From: Pseudomonadota bacterium
GTDB lineage: Bacteria > Pseudomonadota > Gammaproteobacteria > Burkholderiales > Burkholderiaceae_C
Reading direction: 5' to 3'
Assembly (NCBI GenBank): GCA_030538085.1
Contig: JAUNUR010000025.1
Coordinates: 1-38,492 of the forward strand
Length of the DNA stretch: 38,492 nucleotides
Positions 28,153 to 35,832 of the stretch are shown here, piece after piece. Within the stretch, counting starts at the first letter, position 1. Each line of letters begins with the position of its first letter. A model generated the notes under the pieces. It saw only the letters and a program-made list of their open reading frames with translations. It made no database searches and was not told where the DNA came from. The translations under genes and the position numbers were made by a program.

Positions 28153-31100
28153 ATGCACCGCTGAAACCCGAAGCGCTGGCCAGCGTGGCGTTCGAGCTGG
28201 ATGGCCGCGCCGTGGAGGCCTTCGAGGGCGAAACCATCCTGAAGGCCGCTGAACGACACGGCGTCGAAATCCCGCGCCTGTGCTTCACGGATGGCCTGCG
28301 TGCCGACGGCAACTGCCGTGCCTGCGTGGTCGAGATCGAGGGCGAGCGCGTGCTGGCGCCCAGCTGCTGCCGCGCCGTGCAACCGGGCATGAAGGTGAAG
28401 GCGAGCAGCGAGCGGGCACGCAAGTCGCAGGACATGGTGCTGGAGCTGCTGCTGGCCGAGATGCCGGAGCAGGGGTTCAAGTGGAACGATGCCGACCCTC
28501 ACCCCAACCCTCTCCCGCGCGCGGGAGAGGGGGCAATACCTCCGCTGGCGCCGGGAGCGTCCATCGGTACGGTGGACTCCCTCTCCCGCCGGGTGGGAGA
28601 GGGCGGGGGGGAGGGTGAAGCCTTCATCGGCCAGCACGGCGAACTCACCCACTGGGCCGCACGCGCGGGTGTGACCGTCCGCCCCGCCCTGCAAGCTCTC
28701 ACACGCGAGCAACCCGCTGCCGACCTTAGCCACCCGGCCATGGCCGTCAACCTCAGCGCCTGCATCCAGTGCACGCGCTGCGTGCGCGCCTGCCGCGAGG
28801 CGCAGGTCAACGACGTGATCGGCTACGCCGGCCGCGGCAGCCATGCGCGCATCGTGTTCGATCTACAGGACCCGATGGGCGCCAGCACCTGCGTGGCCTG
28901 CGGCGAATGTGTGCAGGCCTGCCCCACGGGCGCGCTGATGCCGAAGACGCACATCGGCCCGCAGAAGGTCGATCGGCAGGTCGATTCCGTCTGCCCGTTC
29001 TGCGGCGTCGGCTGCCAGATCACCTACAACGTGCGCGATGAGCGGATCATCAGCGTGACGGGCCGCGATGGCCCGGCCAACGAGAAGCGCCTGTGCGTGA
29101 AAGGGCGCTTCGGCTTCGACTACGTGGCCAGCCCGGAACGCATCACCACGCCGCTGATCCGCCGCGACGATGCGCCGAAGAACGTCGAGCATTGCGAGCA
29201 GCACCCCGACTGGCGCAGCGTGTTCCGCGAAGCGACGTGGGACGAGGCGCTTCAGCTTGCCGCCGGCAAGCTGGTCGAACTGAAAGGCCAGCACGGCCCG
29301 AAAGCGCTGGCCGGCTTCGGCAGCGCCAAGGGCAGCAACGAAGAGGCCTACCTGTTCCAGAAGTTAGTGCGCACCGGCTTTGGCAGCAACAACGTCGACC
29401 ACTGCACGCGCCTGTGCCATGCGTCCAGCGTGGCGGCGCTGCTGGAGGGCGTGGGCTCGGGCGCCGTCAGTAACCCGGTGAAGGACGTCGAGTTCGCCGA
29501 GCTGATCCTCATCATCGGCTCCAACCCCACCGCCAACCACCCGGTGGCCGCCACGTGGATGAAGAACGCGGCGCAGCGTGGCGCGAAGATCGTGCTGGCC
29601 GACCCGCGCGTGACCGACATCGCGCGCCACGCCTGGCGCGTGCTGCCCTTCACCCCCGGTGCCGACGTGGCGATGCTGAATGCGCTGCTGCACGTGATCG
29701 TGAACGAAGGGCTGGTGGACGAAGACTTCATCCGCGAGCGCGCCGACAACTACGCCGCGCTGGTGGCCAACGTGCAGGGCTACAGCCCCGAGGCGATGGC
29801 GCCGATTTGCGGCATCCCGGCCGCCACGCTGCGCGAAGTGGCGCGCGCGTATGCCACGGCCAAGGCCAGCATCATCCTGTGGGGCATGGGCGTGAGCCAG
29901 CACGTGCACGGCACCGACAACGTGCGTTGTCTGATCGCTCTGGCCACCTGCACCGGCCAGATCGGCCGTCCCGGCACCGGCCTGCACCCGCTGCGCGGCC
30001 AGAACAACGTGCAGGGCGCCAGCGATGCGGGGCTGATCCCCATGATGTACCCCAACTACCAGCGCGTGGCCGATGCATCGGCGCGGGAGTGGTTCGAGGA
30101 CTTCTGGGGCCAGCCGCTGGACCCCGAGCCGGGCTACACGGTGGTCGAGATCATGCACAAGGCGCTGGCCGATGACAGCGACCCGCACAAGGTGCGCGGC
30201 ATGTACATCATGGGCGAGAACCCGGCCATGAGTGACCCCGACCTGAACCACGCCCGCGCCGCCCTGGCCGCGCTGGAGCACTTGGTGGTGCAGGACATTT
30301 TTCTGACCGAAACCGCCTGGCTGGCCGACGTGGTGCTGCCTGCGTCGGCTTGGCCTGAGAAGACCGGTACCGTCAGCAACACCGACCGCATGGTTCAACT
30401 GGGCCAGCAGGCGCTGCAGCCGCCGGGCAGCGCCAGAGCGGATCTGTGGATCATTCAGCAGATGGCGCAGCGTATGGGGCTGGATTGGCGCTGTGACTCG
30501 GAGACACCCTCCCCCGCTGGGGGAGGGCTGGGGTGGGGGCGAGCCAAGCTGCCATCGGATGCGCCGTCTGCCCCTCACCCCAGCCCTCTCCCCAAAGGGG
30601 CGAGGGAGCAAGGCGCCACAGACGGCGACCGCAGCGCCCTGGAACTCCCTCTCCCGCTGGCGGGAGAGGGCAGGGGTGAGGGTGTGGCCCACTACCACGG
30701 CGTCGCCACCGTCTACGACGAAATGCGCCGCGCCATGCACGGCGCCATCGCGGGCATCACCTGGGAGCGCCTGCAGCGCGAAAGCAGCGTCACCTACCCG
30801 TGTCTCAGCGAATACGACCCCGGCCAGCCCATCGTCTTCACCGACGGCGTGCCCACGCCCAACGGCAAGGTGCAACTGGTGCCCGCCGACATCGTCCCGC
30901 CCGATGAGAGGCCCGATGCTGATTACCCCATGGTGCTGATCACCGGCCGCCAGTTGGAGCACTGGCACACCGGCGCCATGACGCGCCGCTCCGAAGTGCT
31001 GCACGCCATCGAGCCCGGCCCTACGGTCAGCATGCATGGCGACGACCTGGCGCGCCTGGGCCTGCAGCCGGGCGCGGTCGCCCGCGTGCAATCGCGCCGT

Positions 31101-31280
31101 GGCGAGGTCGAGCTGACGGTGCGCCGCGACGACGGCACGCCGCCCGGCAGCGTGTTCATCCCCTTCGCCTACCGCGAGGCGGCGGCCAACCTGCTCACCA
31201 ACGCCGCGCTCGACCCGTTCGGCAAGATCCCGGAGTTCAAATACTGCGCGGTGCGGGTGCTTGCAGCCCCTGTAGCCTGA
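28149..31280 (+). CDS. fdsA: Molybdenum formate dehydrogenase catalytic subunit FdsA, with in-frame repeat insertions
   Basis: This 1043-residue protein oxidises formate to CO2 at a molybdenum bis-MGD centre. In order: an N-terminal [2Fe-2S] domain (GLRADGNCRACV, SCCR), two [4Fe-4S] sites (CIQCTRCVRACREA, CVACGECVQACPTGAL), CPFCGVGCQITYNV for a further [4Fe-4S], then the molybdopterin domains with the catalytic pair Cys423-His424 in CTRLCHASS. The C-terminal domain carries ITGRQLEHWHTGAMTRRS. Two stretches, residues about 116-157 and 786-848, are translations of REP-like DNA (PHPNPLPRAGEG and similar) absent from the fold; they explain the extra length over about 950 residues. The ATG at 28149 overlaps the previous stop. 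It is an NADH source by inference. Confidence 0.9.
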   Translation: MNAPLKPEALASVAFELDGRAVEAFEGETILKAAERHGVEIPRLCFTDGLRADGNCRACVVEIEGERVLAPSCCRAVQPGMKVKASSERARKSQDMVLELLLAEMPEQGFKWNDADPHPNPLPRAGEGAIPPLAPGASIGTVDSLSRRVGEGGGEGEAFIGQHGELTHWAARAGVTVRPALQALTREQPAADLSHPAMAVNLSACIQCTRCVRACREAQVNDVIGYAGRGSHARIVFDLQDPMGASTCVACGECVQACPTGALMPKTHIGPQKVDRQVDSVCPFCGVGCQITYNVRDERIISVTGRDGPANEKRLCVKGRFGFDYVASPERITTPLIRRDDAPKNVEHCEQHPDWRSVFREATWDEALQLAAGKLVELKGQHGPKALAGFGSAKGSNEEAYLFQKLVRTGFGSNNVDHCTRLCHASSVAALLEGVGSGAVSNPVKDVEFAELILIIGSNPTANHPVAATWMKNAAQRGAKIVLADPRVTDIARHAWRVLPFTPGADVAMLNALLHVIVNEGLVDEDFIRERADNYAALVANVQGYSPEAMAPICGIPAATLREVARAYATAKASIILWGMGVSQHVHGTDNVRCLIALATCTGQIGRPGTGLHPLRGQNNVQGASDAGLIPMMYPNYQRVADASAREWFEDFWGQPLDPEPGYTVVEIMHKALADDSDPHKVRGMYIMGENPAMSDPDLNHARAALAALEHLVVQDIFLTETAWLADVVLPASAWPEKTGTVSNTDRMVQLGQQALQPPGSARADLWIIQQMAQRMGLDWRCDSETPSPAGGGLGWGRAKLPSDAPSAPHPSPLPKGAREQGATDGDRSALELPLPLAGEGRGEGVAHYHGVATVYDEMRRAMHGAIAGITWERLQRESSVTYPCLSEYDPGQPIVFTDGVPTPNGKVQLVPADIVPPDERPDADYPMVLITGRQLEHWHTGAMTRRSEVLHAIEPGPTVSMHGDDLARLGLQPGAVARVQSRRGEVELTVRRDDGTPPGSVFIPFAYREAAANLLTNAALDPFGKIPEFKYCAVRVLAAPVA
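28496..28618. repeat. REP-like inverted pair inside fdsA
   Basis: ACCCTCACCCCAACCCTCTC at the left and GGGAGAGGGCGGGGGGGAGG at the right are inverted copies, each also a hairpin (CTCTCCCGCGCGCGGGAGAG on the left). The unit is in frame and without stop codons. Confidence 0.85.
30506..30685. repeat. Three REP-like hairpins inside fdsA
   Basis: Three units are seen: around 30508-30542 (CCCTCCCCCGCTGGGGGAGG), 30574-30605 (CCCCTCACCCCAGCCCTCTC, then CCAAAGG) and 30645-30685 (CCCTCTCCCGCTGGCGGGAG). Orientation alternates. The insertion stays open in the fdsA frame. Confidence 0.85.
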
Positions 31281-31321
31281 GCCCACGAAGCTGCACCGGC
31301 TGCGCTGCGTGCTTTCAGCCA

Positions 31322-31350
31322 AAGAAGCGCGTTATTTCCGCGCGTCTTCA
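31322..31350. terminator. Hairpin between convergent fdsA and HAD genes
   Basis: GAAGCGCG and CGCGCGTCTTC form a stem with the loop TTATTTC. It lies between two convergent genes and could end both; there is no long U-run, so this is tentative. Confidence 0.4.
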
Positions 31351-32061
31351 AATACCAACCAAGCGACACAGCGCCAGCATGTCGGTGGCCACCGCGTGCG
31401 GCTGGCCGTCGATGGCATCGGGCCAGGGGGCGGCGGTGCGGTTGATCCACGCCAGTTGCATGCCAGCGGCCAAGGCGCCGGCGCCATCCAGATGGGCGTC
31501 GTCGCCGATGTGCAGCACGGCGTCTTCGGGCACGCCGGCGGCTTGCGCGGCGGCGGCGAATGCGCGGCGGTCGGGCTTGCCGACGCCGATCTGGGCGGCG
31601 CTGATGGCGGCGCGGAAGTGACGGCCGATGCCGATGCGGTGCACATCGGCGTTGCCGTTGCTGAGGGCAACGACGGGGTAGCGCGCACTCAGCGCGGCCA
31701 GTGCCGGTAGCGCATCGTCGAACAGGGTGACTTGCTGGCGCGCCTCGAAGAACACGTCGAAAGCCGGCTCGGCCAGCGCGGGGTCGTCGCCGGCCCAATG
31801 CAGCAGCTGGCGGATGGACTCACGGCGGATCGCGGCAAGATCGTGAGTGCGGTCTGGCATGTCCGACAGCACTTGGCGGCGCGCGCGGCGCGACGTCTCC
31901 TGATCGCGCGCCAGCGTGGCGGTGCGCGGTGCGTGGGTGTCCAGCCAGGCGCGCAGAATGTCCTCGGCGCGGTGGATGGCGGGCCACACCGGCCACAGTG
32001 TGTCGTCCAGATCAAGCGTGATGGCGCGGATGCGTCCAGGATCAAGGGTGGCGAGCGTCAT
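31348..32061 (-). CDS. HAD-family hydrolase (YigB-like)
   Basis: This 237-residue phosphatase of HAD subfamily IA has motif I DLDDTLW with nucleophile Asp17 and acid Asp19, motif II VVALSNGNAD, the conserved Lys in GVGKPDRRAF, and motif III/IV HIGDDAHLDGAGALAAGM. The cap is helical. The DLDDTLWP start resembles YigB-type proteins, which remove phosphate from FMN and related riboflavin intermediates. The exact substrate is not determined. It is divergent from hemH with a 41-base gap. Confidence 0.85.
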   Translation of the reverse strand: MTLATLDPGRIRAITLDLDDTLWPVWPAIHRAEDILRAWLDTHAPRTATLARDQETSRRARRQVLSDMPDRTHDLAAIRRESIRQLLHWAGDDPALAEPAFDVFFEARQQVTLFDDALPALAALSARYPVVALSNGNADVHRIGIGRHFRAAISAAQIGVGKPDRRAFAAAAQAAGVPEDAVLHIGDDAHLDGAGALAAGMQLAWINRTAAPWPDAIDGQPHAVATDMLALCRLVGI

Positions 32062-32102
32062 GCGAACAGGCGAGGGCGATGGGGCATGGCGCAGAATAGC
32101 GC

Positions 32103-33194
32103 ATGCGTTTTAGACCCGAACCCGCGCACCGCCACGGTCAGCCGGCGCGCACTGGCGTGCTGCTGTGCAACCTGGGCACGCCCGATGAGCCCACCGCCGC
32201 GGCCGCGCGCCGTTATCTGGCCGAATTCCTGAGCGATCCGCGCGTGGTGGAGATTCCGCCCGCCGCCTGGAAACCGATCCTGCACGGCGTGATTCTGCGC
32301 ACGCGCCCGGCCAAGTCGGCGGCCAAGTACAGGCAGATCTGGACGCCCGAGGGCTCGCCGCTGATGGCGTGGAGCCGCAAGCAGGCGACGATGCTGCGCG
32401 GCTACCTGGGGGAGCGCGGGCACGACGTGACGGTGCGCCTGGCCATGCGCTATGGCAACCCGTCGATCGCCTCGCAGTTGGACGAGCTGAGAAGCCGTGG
32501 CTGCACCCGCATCCTGGTGGTGCCGCTGTATCCGCAGTATTCCGGCACCACCACGGCCAGCGTGATCGACGCCGTGGGCACTTGGGCGCGCGGCGCGCGG
32601 CACGTGCCCGAGCTGCGTTTCATCAACCGCTTTCATGATGACCCCGGCTACATCCGCGCGCTGACCCGCGTGATGCACCAGTACTGGCAGACGCATGGCC
32701 GCCCCGACAAGCTGGTGATGAGCTTTCACGGCGTGCCCGAGCGCACGCTGACGCTGGGTGACCCCTATCACTGCGAGTGCCGCAAGACCGCGCGCCTGCT
32801 GGCCGAGCGGCTGGCGTTGAAAGACAGCGATTGGGTGGTGAGCTTTCAGTCGCGCTTTGGCAAGGCCAAGTGGCTGGAGCCAGCCACGCAGACGGTGCTG
32901 GAGCAGTTGGGCCGCGCGGGCACGGGGCGCGTCGATGTGGTGTGTCCGGGCTTCGTGGCCGATTGCCTGGAGACGCTGGAAGAGATTGCCATGGAAGGGC
33001 GCGATGCGTTCAAGGCAGCGGGCGGGCGTGAGTTTCACTACGTGCCCTGCCTGAATGACAACCCGGTGTGGCTGGCCGCGCTGGCCGAGCTGGTGCAGGA
33101 CCACTTGCAAGGCTGGCCCACGCGCCTGCAGGCCGATGCGAGCGAGGGGGCCGCCACGCGCGAGCGCGCCCGGGCACTGGGCGCGGCGCAGTAA
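32103..33194 (+). CDS. hemH: Ferrochelatase
   Basis: This 363-residue enzyme inserts Fe2+ into protoporphyrin IX as the last step of haem synthesis. GVLLCNLGTPDEP opens the fold, VPLYPQYSGTTTASV is a family motif, SFHGVPERTL carries the metal-binding His209, and CPGFVADCLETLEEI carries Glu290. The N-terminus has a short Arg/His-rich extension. The stop codon TAA lies at the edge of a MITE fragment. Haem supply near iron uptake genes is a natural but not compelling grouping. Confidence 0.94.
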   Translation: MRFRPEPAHRHGQPARTGVLLCNLGTPDEPTAAAARRYLAEFLSDPRVVEIPPAAWKPILHGVILRTRPAKSAAKYRQIWTPEGSPLMAWSRKQATMLRGYLGERGHDVTVRLAMRYGNPSIASQLDELRSRGCTRILVVPLYPQYSGTTTASVIDAVGTWARGARHVPELRFINRFHDDPGYIRALTRVMHQYWQTHGRPDKLVMSFHGVPERTLTLGDPYHCECRKTARLLAERLALKDSDWVVSFQSRFGKAKWLEPATQTVLEQLGRAGTGRVDVVCPGFVADCLETLEEIAMEGRDAFKAAGGREFHYVPCLNDNPVWLAALAELVQDHLQGWPTRLQADASEGAATRERARALGAAQ

Positions 33195-33217
33195 TCACGA
33201 CAGCGCGGGTCATCAGA
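33193..33217. repeat. MITE fragment after hemH
   Basis: AATCACGACAGCGCGGGTCA, then TCAGA, is the reverse complement of the MITE segment TCTGATGGCCCGCGCTGTCG-TGATT with one mismatch. It overlaps the hemH stop codon. Confidence 0.7.
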
Positions 33218-33247
33218 GCCTGTTCAAGGTTTCGGTGAACAGGCTCT
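33215..33247. repeat. Hairpin of the AGAGCCTG family after hemH
   Basis: AGAGCCTGTTCA and TGAACAGGCTCT form a perfect 12-bp stem with a nine-base loop. The ends match the short element at 705-759. It lies 20 bases after hemH and may act as a terminator. Confidence 0.65.
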
Positions 33248-33300
33248 CAGAAAACCCCTTCACATCTTGTTGGCGTGTGCCAACACGCCGGCGGAGCTTA

Positions 33301-33464
33301 GAGGCTGCTCCCAAACTGCTCGCGCCGCGCTTGTCCCCGGTCTCGGGCGCCCTGCGGCGTTGCATTCCTTGCCAATAGCACAAGCTATTGGCTGCGAAAT
33401 GCGCCTTGCAGGGCACCCGATCCGGGGTAATCGCTTACCGCGATGAATTTGAGGAGACAGCCTC
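33301..33464. mobile_element. Palindromic element with GAGGCTG ends, copy B
   Basis: It is homologous to 24350-24528 in opposite orientation, with ends GAGGCTGCTCCCAAAC and, read inward from the right, GAGGCTGTCTCCTCAAA. It contains the CCAATAGC/GCTATTGG hairpin and lacks the 15-base duplication of copy A. It begins directly behind the stop of bktB. Confidence 0.75.
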
Positions 33465-34649
33465 TTACATCCGCTCGAACACCGCCGCGATGCCCTGACC
33501 GCCGCCGATGCACATCGTCACCAGCGCGTAACGGCCACCGGTGCGGTGCAGTTCGTGGATGGCCTTGACAGTGATCACCGCGCCGGTGGCGCCGATGGGG
33601 TGGCCCAGCGAAATGCCCGAGCCGTTGGGGTTGACCTTGGCAGGGTCGGCGCCCAGGCCCTTGGTGACGGCGCAGGCTTGCGCGGCGAAGGCTTCGTTGG
33701 CCTCGATGATGTCGATCTGGTCCAGCTTCAGGCCCGTCTTCTTCAGCACCGCCTCGGTGGCGGGTACGGGGCCGATGCCCATGATCTTGGGCTCGACGCC
33801 GGCGTGCGCGTAGCCCACCAGGCGCGCCATGGGCTGGGCGCCGCGCGCCTTGGCGGCGGCGGCTTCCATCAGCAGCACGGCGGCGGCGGCGTCGTTGATG
33901 CCGCTGGCGTTGGCGGCCGTCACGGTGCCGTCTTCCTTGACGAACACGGGCTTCATCTTCTGGAAGTCTTCCAGCTTGGCGCCAGCGCGGAAGTGCTCGT
34001 CCTTGTCGAACACGACATCGCCCTTGCGGCCCTTGGTGACGACGGGGACGATCTGCTCCTTGAAGCGGTTCTCGGCCCAGGCCACCTCGGCGCGGCGGTG
34101 GCTTTCCAGCGCCAGGGCGTCCTGGTCTTCACGGCTGATGCCGTATTCCTTGGCCACGTTCTCGGCCGTCACGCCCATGTGGATGGTGTGGAAGGGGTCG
34201 TGCAGCGCGCCGACCATCATGTCGATCATCTTCGCGTCTCCCATGCGCGCGCCCCAGCGGGTGCCCAGTGACAGGTAGGGCGCGCGGCTCATGTTCTCGG
34301 CGCCGCCGCCGATGGCCACGTCGTAGTCGCCCAGCAAAATGCCCTGGCTGGCGCTGACGATGGCCTGCAGGCCCGAGCCGCACAGGCGGTTCACGTTCAT
34401 GGCTGGCGTTTCCTTGGGGCAGCCGCCATTGATGGCCGCCATGCGGCTCAGGTACATGTCGCGCGGTTCGGTGTTGACGACGTGGCCGAACACCACGTGG
34501 CCCACGTCCTTGCCTTCCACGCTGGCGCGGGCCAGTGCTTCCTTGACGACGAGCGCGCCCAGATCGACGGTGGGCACGTCTTTCAGGCTGCCGCCAAAGG
34601 TTCCGATGGGGGTGCGCACACCGCTGACGACGACGACTTCACGGGCCAT
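33465..34649 (-). CDS. bktB: Beta-ketothiolase BktB-like acetyl-CoA acyltransferase
   Basis: This 394-residue thiolase has the acylated Cys90 (NRLCGSGLQAIVSA), His350 (GHPIGATGA) and Cys380 (CIGGGQGIA). The start MAREVVVVSGVRTPIGTFGG and the whole length follow BktB of Cupriavidus closely. BktB cleaves or forms beta-ketoacyl-CoA of C4-C6 and longer. It could serve PHA synthesis, fatty-acid oxidation or the final thiolysis of beta-ketoadipyl-CoA from benzoate; the window does not decide this. GGAG lies nine bases before the ATG at 34649. The frame runs six codons further upstream. Confidence 0.9.
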   Translation of the reverse strand: MAREVVVVSGVRTPIGTFGGSLKDVPTVDLGALVVKEALARASVEGKDVGHVVFGHVVNTEPRDMYLSRMAAINGGCPKETPAMNVNRLCGSGLQAIVSASQGILLGDYDVAIGGGAENMSRAPYLSLGTRWGARMGDAKMIDMMVGALHDPFHTIHMGVTAENVAKEYGISREDQDALALESHRRAEVAWAENRFKEQIVPVVTKGRKGDVVFDKDEHFRAGAKLEDFQKMKPVFVKEDGTVTAANASGINDAAAAVLLMEAAAAKARGAQPMARLVGYAHAGVEPKIMGIGPVPATEAVLKKTGLKLDQIDIIEANEAFAAQACAVTKGLGADPAKVNPNGSGISLGHPIGATGAVITVKAIHELHRTGGRYALVTMCIGGGQGIAAVFERM

Positions 34650-34740
34650 GATCAGGTTCTCCTGCAAAAAAAGAATTGAGCGAATCCGTCAGTATGCAGC
34701 CGCCGGACGACGGGTGGCTGACAAGAAGCAGCGAATGTGA

Positions 34741-34758
34741 CAGTCATCAAGCAGTCAT
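34741..34758 (+). promoter_or_regulatory. Pho-box-like direct repeat upstream of ppk2
   Basis: CAGTCAT-CAAG-CAGTCAT gives two seven-base repeats with a four-base spacer, the geometry of a PhoB site (CTGTCAT-N4-CTGTCAT), with one mismatch in each half. It lies 51 bases upstream of the GTG of ppk2. Confidence 0.5.
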
Positions 34759-34809
34759 ATTGAATGGCTATCGTGAAGGGTTGCCAAGAATCTGCCTGGA
34801 GCCCTGACC

Positions 34810-35715
34810 GTGAGTGAAGAAGAGCTGATCAAGCGCCTGCGTGGCGACCTGCTGGACGGCTACGACGAAGAGTTGGAGATGGAGCTGGAAGACCGCAACA
34901 TCGACGCGGTGGCCGGCCTGCTGACCGATTCGCCCGAATACAAATCGGCGCGCCAGCGGTATTTCCGCGAGCTGTTCCGCCTGCAGGGCGAGCTGGTGAA
35001 GCTGCAGGACTGGGTGGCCACCACCAAGCGCAAGGTGGTCATCATCTTCGAGGGGCGCGATGCGGCCGGCAAGGGCGGCGTCATCAAACGCATCACCCAG
35101 CGCCTGAACCCGCGCGTATGCCGCGTGGTGGCGCTGCCGGCGCCCAACGACCGCGAAAAGACGCAGTGGTACTTTCAGCGCTACGCCGCGCACCTGCCGG
35201 CGGGCGGCGAGATGGTGCTGTTCGACCGCAGTTGGTACAACCGCGCCGGTGTCGAGCGCGTGATGGGCTTTTGCACCAACGACGAGCTGGAAGAGTTCTT
35301 CCGCACCGTGCCCGAGTTCGAGAAGATGCTGGTGCGCTCGGGCATCGTGCTGATCAAGTACTGGTTCAGTATCAGCGACGAGGAGCAGAACCTGCGCTTC
35401 CTGGGCCGCATCCACGACCCGCTGAAGCAGTGGAAGCTCAGCCCCATGGACCTGGAAAGCCGCCGCCGCTGGGAGGACTACACCAAGGCCAAGGAAGACA
35501 TGCTGGAGCGCACTCACATTCCCGAGGCGCCGTGGTGGGTGGTGCCGGCCGACGACAAGAAGAAGGCGCGGCTGAACTGCATCACGCACCTGCTGAGCCA
35601 ACTGCCGTATGAAGAAGTGGAGCGCCCCGAGGTGCTGCTGCCGCCGCGCGTGCGCCACGAGGACTACGTGCGCCACCCCGTGCCCGACAGCATGATCGTG
35701 CCGCAGCGGTATTGA
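34810..35715 (+). CDS. ppk2: Polyphosphate kinase 2
   Basis: This 301-residue protein is a single-domain PPK2. It has the Walker A EGRDAAGKGG (residues 81-90), the Walker B region MVLFDRSWYNRAGVERVMGF (135-154) and the family motifs KYWFSISDEEQ, RIHDPLKQWKLSPMDLESRRRWEDYTKAK and WWVVPADDKKKARLN. It makes nucleoside di- or triphosphates from polyphosphate, or the reverse. GTG at 34810 is the only start giving the family N-terminus. A Pho-box-like repeat upstream suggests phosphate control. It is convergent with the Ap4A phosphorylase-like gene. Confidence 0.93.
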   Translation: MSEEELIKRLRGDLLDGYDEELEMELEDRNIDAVAGLLTDSPEYKSARQRYFRELFRLQGELVKLQDWVATTKRKVVIIFEGRDAAGKGGVIKRITQRLNPRVCRVVALPAPNDREKTQWYFQRYAAHLPAGGEMVLFDRSWYNRAGVERVMGFCTNDELEEFFRTVPEFEKMLVRSGIVLIKYWFSISDEEQNLRFLGRIHDPLKQWKLSPMDLESRRRWEDYTKAKEDMLERTHIPEAPWWVVPADDKKKARLNCITHLLSQLPYEEVERPEVLLPPRVRHEDYVRHPVPDSMIVPQRY

Positions 35716-35733
35716 GCCGCAGGCGCTTTCAGA

Positions 35734-35823
35734 ATGACGAATGACGAGTGACTTCGCTGCGCTTCAATGACAAAGGAGACATTCGTCATTTGTCATGCGG
35801 CGCTAGCCGCGGTCATTCGTCAT
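35734..35823. repeat. Inverted repeat between convergent ppk2 and Ap4A phosphorylase-like genes
   Basis: ATGACGAATGAC (35734-35745) and GTCATTCGTCAT (35812-35823) are perfect arms; the interior has CTTCGCTGCGCTTCAATGAC and GCGGCGCTAGCCGC. It is the same family as 21736-21840 and may serve as a two-way terminator. Confidence 0.65.
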
Positions 35824-35832
35824 CGTTTTGAA

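Noticed and set aside
28496-30685. CRISPR-like repeats in fdsA
   Set aside because: The repeats are irregularly spaced inverted REP units within a coding frame, not direct repeats with even spacers.
29364-31322. 652-codon frame antisense to fdsA
   Set aside because: Same antisense artefact; the sense strand has all formate dehydrogenase motifs.
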